Assembly (NCBI GenBank): GCA_963971405.1
Contig: OZ020484.1
Location: 36,292,770-36,356,769 of the forward strand
DNA: 64,000 nt
Direction of reading: 5' to 3'
DNA from: Psococerastis gibbosa
Taxonomy: Eukaryota > Arthropoda > Insecta > Psocodea > Psocidae
In this document: positions 48,001 to 57,400 of the stretch, piece after piece
How positions within the stretch are numbered: position 1 is the stretch's first letter
Layout of the letters: each line of letters begins with the position of its first letter
The notes under the pieces: generated by a model
Databases searched by the model: none
The model's input: only the letters and a program-made list of their open reading frames with translations
What the model was told of the DNA's origin: nothing
Program-made: the position numbers and the translations under genes

Positions 48001-50833
48001 TGTCCTCATAACATTCTAAAACCTGTGCCAAAGGTATAAAAAAAATGGACTGCGGAGCGTTTTTACTTACAATACGTAATTTCCTAAATCTTATTCGCAA
48101 GGTTTCTTCGTTTAATGTATCGCAGGATTTTAAATATGTAGAATTAATGTACAATGTCGTTTTCCATTTTGTATTCCAATTCATTCATGTTTGATCTACT
48201 GTAAATCATATTAGCATTTAGCACGAGGCAGTATACTAAGCTGGAGGCTAAATTTTCTTTTAAATTACTTTTTGTTCTATTATTAACCCAACCTAGCGGA
48301 GTTAGGGATATATAAAGCCCTCTCTTACACTCAACTAGGAAAGCCCGGGACCACCTGCTTTACATTCCCTCCGAAGCATGGTCAGAAAATGTAACTGGTG
48401 TAGGACTTGAACCACCTACTTTTCGGGTGAACGTCAGAGTCTATTCCTCTACTCTACATGTCAATTTATAATGGTTGTTTCTGTTCTATTATTGATATTT
48501 GATACTTTTGCAGGAATTCTTGAATTACCGGGTGCAATCATTTGCATTTTTGCGACAGACAAGTTCGGAAGAAGGGCAACTTTGGCTGCCTCTAATCTCC
48601 TTACAGGTCTGGCCTGCCTATCCATTATGACCGACATGAAGGGTAACTTTTTTCCGTACTACTATGAATACAGTTCAATCAGGCGCTATTTTAGCATATT
48701 TGTATAGTCTTCTTGCATTTTATAGTATGTACTTTATAGGCTACAATAGTTTTAGGGAGAGGAATCAATTGATTTGAAACCACATCCCTGGCTTTATAAT
48801 TGCATTTTGCTCCTCATGAGATTTTAAATTCTGCACTGTTAAGTAATATTTAAGTGTATTTCTTTTCGGAATTGCAACCAATGTTATCGCAATATGTTTT
48901 GGTTTATAAAACAATCGACCCGACTTCCATCTAGTTGCGATAAGGGTATTCATAACAAAAGGTAGCCTTAATCGCCGTACCGGTAAGGTTTTATTTGGAA
49001 TTGAGTTGCTCTATTGTATCGACTACTTCATTCATTTCTAATTTTGGTACGTTTTGAAAAATTTCACATGTACTATCAATATTAGTGCCACTCCTAACAT
49101 AGTACCCTTAATACCGGTACCCAGGAGCGCCGAGTTTGGGGGGGGGGGCGGGGTGGCAACGCGGCATGTACGTTTTCACCCCAATCGGAAGTAAGTGCTT
49201 TTATGTCTCAAAGGCTGAGCTCAATGGCCATCTTATAAATTATGTGGACAGGGAAGTGATATTGACATTAAGTTAATAGAACGCAGCTCCGTTCTCTCAA
49301 ATAAATTTTCTCCATTATAGTCTATTGATGAGTTTTTTACAACTATAAAAATGCATGTATGCGTATTGAACTTAAAAATATTTTGACTAGCCCCACCCAG
49401 ATTTTTGAAACCCGGTGGCCTTGAATGTACCTACCATGTTTGTTACAGGCAATATTCCTGTTGTTTTATCCGCCATTGGCTTAGTCGGGATGTCCGTAGC
49501 CTTTCCCACAGTCTATTTGTACTCCGGCGAGATTTTTCCGACAACCGTTAGAAATGTTGGCATAGGATTCGTCGTGATGAGTGCCCGCTTCGGATCAATG
49601 GCAGCTCCTTTTATTTCCGGACTTGTGAGTTTTACAAGAAACTTCATCCATATCTACAGTAATTTTTAAGACTACCATTTTTAAGGCTATAAAAATTAAG
49701 ATTTGAGAGATAAGAAGGATGACAATTGACGTTCTTGTAACCTCTACGCTGTTGGCAATACTTTTTATTGGATTGAATGACGTTGTGGGAAATTAATAAA
49801 ATTTGAATAATTGGGGTTCCCACTTTACCACAAAATATGAGAGATCTCCCAATAACTTAATTATTATCAGAGCATTATAATTGTTTAAAAAAAACAGCTC
49901 ACAACACCAATTGGGCTGGGTGTTAGATCTTAATTTATTTTTATTTAATTTTAGGATGCATATGGGCAATTTGTTCCACCTCTAGTCTTTGGAATATTTC
50001 CACTGGTAGGCTGTGTTCTTTGCTACATGTTGCCTGAGACTATGAATACCAAACTACCCGATACGATTGAAGAGCTTGACAATTTCAACAACAGGCACGT
50101 ATAGAATGAATGAATTAATATAATTATATTGAAAAAAAAAAACAGTACAATGCAATCCAATACAATTATAACTAAGTAGATCTTGGCAAAGTCCCAGGCC
50201 ACGGTGAGGGCCCATAGGAAACAGGCACGTATAGTACTGAATGTCTGTATTGTCTGTGTATTGTATTGCACAATATTTCATTACTTTATGATTTTATTTC
50301 TTACTGATGCTTCCGAATTAATATTGCGAAAAAAATTATTCAAATGAAGTAGCTTAAGGTAGGCTACAGTCGTACCGGGCAAAAGCCGACATTATTATTT
50401 AATCTATATCTAATTTAATCTATATCTTAATAGGCTTTATTATAACCATAGTTAGCTTCTGACGAGAACCTCCAAGGTAAATCTCAGTCACCACTTTTTG
50501 CCGCTTCATTGTTTACGCTGGCGACGATCAACTTACCCACCTGGGAACTATACTCTAGCATTAAATAATAATCAGTAATTTGAATAGTTAAAATATTATG
50601 CGACAGTACAGCGGGTTATAATCTAATTTTAAGCTGCTGTGCAGTCGACTGCATAGGTCTCTAGATGTCATTGTAAATGTCATATATAAATGTCCTTCGC
50701 TACTGATCTTATCTTGTAAAATCATCATTAATAATAAATAAATCCAGGCATGAACTGTTTTATGCAGTTAGACTAATGCAATACATTTATTTTCATTTTC
50801 AGGAATAAAAAAACAGAAATAACTTCATTCTGA
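36078..50833 (+). CDS. Slc22: SLC22-type organic ion transporter, gene 2
   Basis: Ten exons: 36078-36099, 41728-41928, 43881-44181, 45044-45198, 45849-46017, 47365-47681, 48514-48642, 49449-49624, 49955-50094, 50803-50833. They join to 547 codons ending TGA. Domain order is as in gene 1: an acidic N-terminus with five Asp in a row, TM1, an extracellular loop with VKCDQWEFDHSIF, ADWYGRRRPL, APESPRWL, DKFGRRATL, SGEIFPTTVRNVGIGF, LPETMNTKLPD. The ATG exon is only 22 nt, phase 1. Exons 3 and 6 are almost identical in protein to gene 1, so the duplication is fairly recent. The last intron uses a GC donor (AG|gcacgt), as in gene 1. Two transposon insertions duplicate donors: a hAT-like element after exon 3 and a small retroposon after exon 9. 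A third element begins 62 bp after the stop. The substrate is unknown. Confidence 0.93.
36835..37704 (+). mobile_element. HINE copy E
   Basis: Full-length: TTGCTTTCCAATTAATACG start, GTCT microsatellite at about 36960, inverse repeat ATAAATTGGAAAGC, hairpin and CGGTTCTTTT end. In the first intron of SLC22 gene 2. Confidence 0.75.
37705..38681. other. Intron stretch with C and G runs and degenerate repeated units
   Basis: Between two HINE copies lie long C and G runs (37997 and 38198 regions) and three loosely similar stretches with 'ttttaatag...ttttacagac'. They resemble worn internal repeats of a hAT-like element, but no ends or target duplication could be fixed. Confidence 0.35.
38682..39423 (+). 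mobile_element. HINE copy F, 5'-truncated
   Basis: Begins at the GTCT microsatellite and runs to the hairpin end (GGACGGGTTCTTT). Same orientation as copy E, about 1 kb away. Confidence 0.75.
39509..39712. repeat. Palindromic repeat (about 200 bp)
   Basis: The left arm (tttgtccacaaataaaatg ... ccggcttcggcacttag ... gttgaacagat) is matched inversely by the right arm (atctgttcaacc ... gtgccgaagctgg ... tttgtggac). The loop is short. Likely a MITE in the first intron of SLC22 gene 2. Confidence 0.8.
42238..42390. mobile_element. Near-perfect hairpin MITE
   Basis: Arms of about 65 bp: TAGGCGCTTATTCCACCTAC and an 'acgtggtagcagacatt' block, inverted around a loop of about 15 bases. Shares the gtggtagcag module with 35364-35758 and 62031-62354. 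In the intron after exon 2 of SLC22 gene 2. Confidence 0.9.
43178..43396 (-). pseudogene. 28S rRNA 3' fragment containing the sarcin-ricin loop
   Basis: The minus strand reads from AGGTTAGTTTTACCCTAG through GTAATCCTGCTCAGTACGAG and AGGAACCGCAGGTTC to GAACGCCTCTAAGGCGGAATC. These are highly conserved 28S blocks, including the sarcin-ricin loop AGTACGAGAGGA. The left limit, in the variable 3' domain, is approximate. The right limit is sharp after AACCT. It is an isolated piece antisense in an intron of SLC22 gene 2, not a functional rRNA gene. Confidence 0.9.
44187..44378. mobile_element. hAT-like element inserted on a splice donor, exact 8-bp TSD
   Basis: Ends CAAGGGCGGATTTTGCC / CTAAAATCCGCCCTTG. 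The exact duplication ctggtaag is at 44179-44186 and 44379-44386. The left copy is the functional donor of SLC22 gene 2 exon 3 (CTG|gtaag), so the insertion created a second identical donor 200 bp downstream. Confidence 0.9.
46158..46457. mobile_element. hAT-like element, 7/8 TSD
   Basis: Ends CCGGGGTTCCCAACC / GTTTGGGAACCCCTG with inner 'gtggtccatggacca', a pattern common in hAT-derived MITEs. Flanks gtaaaatc (46150-46157) and gtataatc (46458-46465). Confidence 0.8.
48270..48465 (-). mobile_element. tRNA-derived SINE copy
   Basis: Minus-strand copy with all blocks, ending only about 50 bp before exon 7 of SLC22 gene 2. Confidence 0.85.
50105..50219. mobile_element. Small retroposon insertion with 15-bp TSD at a splice donor
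   Basis: Flanked by exact direct repeats aacaggcacgtatag (50090-50104 and 50220-50234). Contains an 11-A run and 'ggcaaagtcccaggcc...gggcccat', like the 3' piece of a LINE or SINE. The long duplication suggests target-primed reverse transcription. The left repeat contains the GC donor of exon 9. Confidence 0.75.
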
Positions 50834-50895
50834 AGGTGAGAGGACCTCATCGTGTATGCATTGCAATGGGATGGTGTTTTTATGTAACTTACGGC

Positions 50896-51059
50896 CAGGG
50901 CCGGATCCAGCCTATTTGGGGAGAGGATAGTTGGGGGTCAAAATATAGAAGAAGTATGTGTATATTAAATATGAGCTTAATAAATTAACTTATGAAATAG
51001 TTACTAAATTTTGGGGGACAACTACCCCCCCCCCCCCTGTATCCCGGTATCCGTCTATG
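50896..51059. mobile_element. hAT-like element in the 3' UTR of SLC22 gene 2, exact TSD
   Basis: Ends CAGGGCCGGATCCAGCC / GGTATCCGTCTATG, poly-C interior. The exact duplication cttacggc is at 50888-50895 and 51060-51067. It starts 62 bases after the stop of gene 2 and is related to 53759-53927. Confidence 0.85.
50964..50984 (+). terminator. Poly(A) signals of SLC22 gene 2, inside a hAT-like element
   Basis: ATTAAA at 50964-50969 and AATAAA at 50979-50984 are the first such hexamers after the stop at 50831-50833. Both lie inside the mobile element. Confidence 0.45.
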
Positions 51060-51179
51060 CTTACGGCCCACTGGATTCAATTCCAATAAGCTCTCAAAAT
51101 CCCTACTAAACACTCGAATATTGTTCCAATATTCGATCGAGTAAATATAGGTCTAAAAATATTGGAAAGTGTTATTAAT

Positions 51180-51330
51180 TGCTACATTTTCTGGCCATGC
51201 TTCGGAGGGCATGTAAAGCAGGCGGTTCCGGGCCTTCCTAATTGAGTGTAAGAGAGGGCTTGATAGAACTCCGCCTGGTTGGCTTAGTAATAGAACAAAA
51301 AGTCAATAATATTTATTATTTTATTTATTA
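51180..51330 (+). mobile_element. tRNA-derived SINE, 5'-truncated
   Basis: Only the body and tail are present ('ttctggccatgcttcgg' to 'aatagaacaaaaagtc' and a TTATT end). The tRNA head is missing, as expected for incomplete reverse transcription. Confidence 0.8.
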
Positions 51331-51656
51331 GGGTAACAGGCTATTTCTGAGTTGTGATAGCTAATTGTGTTGTAAATTAGTTAGTTTGCTACCGGTCGGT
51401 TATTTATCACACCCTAATTATGGTATACTGTGTTGCAAGTATAAAAACTTTTTATTCGTTTTATAGAGCATTTAATGTTAAAATAACTTACATGAACACT
51501 GGCGGGAAGTGAGAAGGAAAATATAATCGGATCAGTCATGTTTGATATGAATCTGGTTACATAGTTGTTTCGTCCTTTTGTACGTATGAAGGATTAACTT
51601 CGCCGTGTAATTGTCTCCTAACAAGAAAAAAAAATCATTAATTAATTGATGTATTT

Positions 51657-52102
51657 GGCGTCTATTCCACTTGTCAATATTCCGTCATTGATGAGACTTT
51701 TGTTTTACTCTATCTCATTTTCCATTATAACATACGCATGTTAAAATTGATCAATAATCATAGAGTAAAATCACGCTTGGCAAACAATAACAAACTAAAA
51801 TTAACCAATGGTGTCGTCTGGAGATGATAAATAATTGGAATTAATTTCTTGAGAACGAACTAATTATTTCACAATTTAAATCATAAAATTTCTAGTAGAT
51901 TAATATTTCAAAATGAAGACGGCGGACAAACTTAAGAAATTGGAAAAAATGGTCAATAGGTATTGAAGACAAGTGAAAATGGGGTGTAAAAATAAAAATT
52001 CAACAATTATGATATTTCCGGCAGTGACATATTCAATATTTATTATTATTTATATTTTATTTTATATAATTATTATATATAATTATTGACAAGTGGAATA
52101 GG
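51657..52102. mobile_element. Palindromic MITE, diverged
   Basis: Left end GGCGTCTATTCCACTTGTCAA, right end TTGACAAGTGGAATAGG. The interior contains 'ttttactctat...atagagtaaaatcac' and 'aacaaactaaaatta', shared with 10094-10543 and 62031-62354. Confidence 0.7.
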
Positions 52103-53008
52103 CTATCTTTCCGAAAGGTCCATGTTTTCCAAATTATTTGTAAACAAATGCCGACCTGAGTTATTATGACAAAATTAATTAGGCCTAACATATCTCGTTC
52201 CACAGCCACAAAACCTAGAATAGTTTTTAGAATAGTCTTTTGATGACTTCGGCTAAAATACTAGCTTTCGTAGGCTAGTAAATTTGAAACTTTCGCTCCT
52301 GAAATATTAATAAGCCTACCTACTACAATATAATTTTTTTTATAATAATATTACATTTTATATTTTTATAGAATAACAGTAAGTCCACGGGGTAAATAGT
52401 CTGCGTCGCGAGAAAGTTTGTAATTGTCGCGAAGTGTTGAAAAGGCTATTCATAGATGTTTTTATAGCGGTGGATTGAGAAATGAATTAATTTTGTTAAA
52501 AAACTCACCGCCATTTGCTTACGGAATTCACATAATTTATTACTATTATTCCTATGATTATTATTTATTAACATTTCACCCTAAGCCTGTGGTATTGTTG
52601 CTTAGTGTTTGGCAATGTATTACAAGCATTGATATACATGGATTAATACCACGGCACCTAGCCCACGCTGAACAAATGTCTTCACTTTTGGTCACGTGAC
52701 AAAAAGGGGTATTATGGCAAGAAGTGGTTGACTCCATTGCCTTCAATGCGATTTAGACGTATTTCATTGCCTGTTATTTAATCTATTTACCCATTTATTG
52801 AGTTTTTCTTTGGTTTGACATAATGGTCATATCTTCCTCTGCTTATAAATGCACTAATAGGTTCAAGATATGTCGAGAAACGGGGGAAAATATTACTTTT
52901 CACAAGTAAGTGTTCGCATGGTTTGGTCATTAGTTGAGGCAACATTTATGGGTTTATTTCAGTTTTCTTAATCATTATGTTAACAAATTGCACACTTTCA
53001 ATTATCCT

Positions 53009-53326
53009 CAAGGCCGTAGCCAAGGGGGGATCCTTGGGGGGCGGGGGCGGTCGCCCCCCCCCTCGAGAGAAATAGCATTATTCTAGTTAGAATGGACTTT
53101 TGAAGGAAATTAAGAGAAATTATTACTCAAGTAAGGGAAACGCGATATTTTTTGGGCCGCGGCCCCCCCCCCCCCCGAAAACTTTTTCTGAAACCGTCCC
53201 TGCCCCGAAATGAAATGGCTTGACACTAGATAGAATCGGGTTTTGAGAGGAAACAGAAAAACCAGTATGTAATACCCAATGAAATTTTAACCCCCCCCCC
53301 CAAAAAAAATCCTGGCTACGGCCTTG
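53009..53326. mobile_element. hAT-like element, 7/8 TSD
   Basis: Ends CAAGGCCGTAGCCAAGGG / CCTGGCTACGGCCTTG. Flanks attatcct (53001-53008) and attgtcct (53327-53334). Multiple G and C runs inside. Confidence 0.85.
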
Positions 53327-53758
53327 ATTGTCCTGTATAATTTTAATACTAATTATTATTATTATTGTTTCAACCTCATCAAGGCATTTTTTAGTTAGTC
53401 AAGTTTAAAATTATTTTAGGAAACTGATAATTCCAGCAGCCTAAGTAGGCCTAGTCCTGCAGAACCTAAGTTTTGATAGTGAATAAAAATAGCGAAACAC
53501 TATAAGGCAAATTTACAGAGGAAAAAGGTGTTTTTATTACCCATTTGGGCGAATTTCGTGGCTTTCTTGCAAATCACACGTACTGCAAAATGTCTAGAAA
53601 TTATTAGGCTTATTGATATTGACATCCCTAAATCAACAGCATTGGCCTACTACACTGCAATATTTTTTTTTTTATGATAGCACACAGAATATTCACATCG
53701 TGTTAGCATAATGAGTAGGCTATGAGATTTAAAAATTCGAATGCCGGTGTTGGTGGAT

Positions 53759-53927
53759 CAGGGACGGATCCACCTCATGGGGGGGGGGGTAGCTGTTGGT
53801 CAAAATAGGAAAAACCTATGTAGTATCGATTAAATCAGAGCGTTATAAAAATTAACTTATAAAATAGATTTACTGATTTTTTTTTTTTTTGGGGGGGGGG
53901 ACATCCGGCCCCCTGTCTCCGTCCATG
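53759..53927. mobile_element. hAT-like element, 7/8 TSD
   Basis: Ends CAGGGACGGATCCACC / GTCTCCGTCCATG with poly-G interior. Flanks tggtggat (53751-53758) and gggtggat (53928-53935). Part of the right end is repeated just beyond, at 53936-53980. Confidence 0.75.
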
Positions 53928-54376
53928 GGGTGGATCCTGGGGGGGAACCTGCCTCCCTGTATCCGTCCATGGGGTATAGCCAGAGTGACTACTTATTATT
54001 TTTATATTCTGCTTATTCTAGTTGAAGTGTAGTCAAGGACAGATGAAGGGGGGACTGCCCCTGAAATCTTATAAGCTATCCTGTTGTAAGTTGCCTAACT
54101 TATTACGTTATGATGTAAAGGATACTACATATGTTTATTATATTTTGAGCCAAATTATTGAAAAACATCAAATTTACACGTAAGTGTATATGGCATGGAA
54201 CGCTTCTGCCATAATATCCAAGATATCAGGTTTTGTCCGTTGCCGACATCCCTAGCGCTCCTGGTGTGTTTCCAGTGTATATATATATAGTTCAATGATT
54301 ACAAGTATCAATATACTGCATATATCAATCTTAGGATGTTATTTTAGCTGATTTTATCCTACAACTATGCGATGAA

Positions 54377-54382
54377 TTTATT
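54377..54382 (-). terminator. Poly(A) signal AATAAA of SLC22 gene 3
   Basis: AATAAA on the minus strand, 77 bases after the TAG stop at 54460-54462. Confidence 0.55.
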
Positions 54383-54459
54383 ATAAAAAAAAAACCTAGA
54401 TTATAGCTAAACTGTAGTCTACAGTAGGCTACATCTATGTATCCCTATGATTTAGCTAC

Positions 54460-57400
54460 CTACATTTTCTTCGACTTTCTTCCAATCTCTAATTCCTGAA
54501 TGGTGCTGGCAAGATTTTTGTTCGCTGTTTCTGGCAAGAACATGACCAAAACAGCACCCAGGATGGGGACTGCGCCAAATACCAGTGGGGGAATGAATCC
54601 TCCGTAGGTATCCTGGAAACAAATCAAATCGAACATGGCAGTGTCAACATAAAGGAGGACCAGTTTAGATTGAAAGTGACGTCATTTGTTTAGAAGCGAT
54701 CATTAGATGATGGTTGGCACTTGCTACAGATGAAGGGTCCTACTTTTTGACCACGTGACGAATTAATAGAAGAAGCCCACTTCGGTAGCGAGGCCAACCA
54801 ATTCCAGGCTTCTAACAGTTTTACACCAATGACGTCAGATATTTTTGCTTTCCAATTTATACTTAGTATAAGAAAAGCTTTGTGATGGTCGAAATTTTCG
54901 ATTCCGAGATTTCAACGGACTTACACGTTTTCAGGTCCCAGGAACCCAAAAAAGTGGTTTTTACGAAATGCCTGTCTGTCTGTCTGTGCATCGATTTCCG
55001 GGCAAACTACTCGGTCGATTTTGATAAAATTCGGCATGTTCGTTCAAAAAAATCATACCTCGGAACCATTTTTTTTATTTGGGGCTAACTCAATTTGGGG
55101 GGGGGGTTTATTCTCAAAAAACTCCAAAGAAACGTCTAAAGAAATTAATTCTCAAAAACGGCTCCAACGATTTCTTTTAAATTCTCATATATTGTAGTCG
55201 TTATTAATGTTTACAAAATGCGGGGGGTCGCTTGCCCCTTGATAGTTTGCTTCTGGGGGTAAAAAATAAAAATAACTACATTTTAATGAAAAATGACTTA
55301 AAAATAATTTTTCTGCGAAACCTTTCTGTCGATGATTTCTACCTTCAGACATGTTTTAGGTGTTAAATTGAGTAACGAAACCGGATGTGTTGCTTTCCCA
55401 AAAAAATATTTGGTATGCACAAAAAAATTATTTGTTGAAAAAATGATAGAAAATTCGCACTCAAATGCATTGCCTGCCCTGCCATTATTGCTGTGTTGTA
55501 ATTAATGTGTTGGTCTGACCTATCTAGAATTTACCTGACTTCCAGTGACGTCAGGTGGACAACCCCCCCCCCCCCATATATCGGAAATTTAACCACTGGA
55601 AAATTATTTACCATGAAATAACTGATATTGTCTATCTACTAATGCTGATAAATTGGAAAGCATGTTCGAGTAAACTCAGACCGGTTCTTTTAATGTAGGC
55701 CTATAAAATAATTTTTTAATGTATAAAATACAATCAGTACAGTTCAAAAACTGTGGTTTGTCTGAGCAGAGACATTCGTGACATAAAAGGAAACATTTTT
55801 CCAGCTGGTCTGGGTCCACTCAAAGCTAATGGTTACCTTACGGTAGGGAAAACGTTGTTAACCACAACATCTCAAATAGAGCAGTGGCAAATAAAGTCAT
55901 CCTCAGGCCTAGACACTCAGTAGTAGTGCCGAGGTGTTGTTTTTTTAAATAAAAGTTTGCGATAGGCCTATATCAATAGATATATCAAATACATAAACAA
56001 TGTAGCAAATTTACCAGACTTATAGAACCGCCAGTCCGGGAAAAAAGCAATGCAACGCAAAAAATGCATTGGATGTCCAACTAGTATTTCTCGCGTGTCT
56101 CACTGGGTCAACAGACATCCAGAGTGCCAAATCGTCCTCGAACGATTCTTTTAGCAGTAGTGGGGGTGGTTACTTACAAATCCAAGCACAATGGGTGCCA
56201 ACATGGATCCGAATCTCATGCAGACAGAGCAGAAACCAATGCCGACGTTTCTGACAGCAGTAGGCAGCAGCTCGCCCGTGTAGAGGAACAGGATTGGGCA
56301 CAACAGACTCATCCCGAAGATACCCATCGCTGACAGTGCCACTTTGGGCCACATCGGTTGGTCCACCCCTGAAATTTAGGTTATCTAGCGTCACCTTAAT
56401 ATATACCTTTCGACTGTCCGTGTGTATGAATCCAAACTCCTCTCAAACGATTATGATGAATATTGTTGTGTGTGTTCAAGGAGATTCGAGGATGGTTTAG
56501 ATTAATACTTTCGTCCACTGGAGAATGTTTTTATAATTTGATTTTGTAATGTTTTACATTGGACATCTGCCGACATCAACCGACATCTAGTGGCAGACTG
56601 CGCTACCCTCGCTACCATTTTAATTTTCGTTTATCCCGACAGTTGGCCGAGGCGACACCCATGACGACACCCACCACAATTAATTTACATGAGCAGAAAC
56701 AAGTTGCACTACAGTACGTAGGTACGGGGACGCATCAGACGCATGATCTCTATCTAATACAGTAGGTACGGCACAAAAAACGCCAAATTCTAAAAAAAAA
56801 ATCTTCCTTTACCTTTAAAGCAGTCCTATACAATCTGTCAGATTTGTGATACGGTACTAATTAATTTTAACCGTTGATCATGTTACCTGTTTGAATGGTA
56901 GCCATGCTTATGCAAACTATGCCAGCAAATACCTCGGAAATCAATATTGTCCTTTTCCTGCCCAGTTTTCTAACTAATGGTTGGGCTAATAGTGATGGTG
57001 GTAGTTGTATTATACCTAAAATTAATGTGCAACAAGGTTTTTAGTCAGTGGCATACATATAAAAAAAAATTGGGGGGGGGGGCAAGACCAGTTCGTCTCT
57101 TCACGAACATCTATTATGTCTGGGAAATGATGCATTACAATAATTCAAATAGTAGTTAATTTCGTCGTATATTTTCCAATTTAATGGGGGAGGTGTACCC
57201 CTTATGGGACCCCCTTATGGGACCCCCTTATGGGACCCCCTTATTTACGCCAGTCTTTAGTTGATGAATACATTCAGCAGTTACATAGTAGTCAGCAAGC
57301 CAGTTCTTTTTATGCATAGGTTGCAGGTCCTCAATCGCATGCTGGATGTGAAGAGACTTGCACAAGTACAACTAAGCTGCCAACCGTGCCACCGAAGTAC

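Larger units (their letters stand above)
50834..54459. other. Intergenic region between convergent SLC22 genes 2 and 3
   Basis: Holds three hAT-like elements, one truncated SINE, one palindromic MITE and the 3' ends of both genes. The stretch 52110-53000 shows only chance open frames. Confidence 0.6.

Noticed and set aside
56069..56500. Several plus-strand frames over SLC22 gene 3 exon 56178-56368
   Set aside because: They are antisense shadows of a certain transporter exon.
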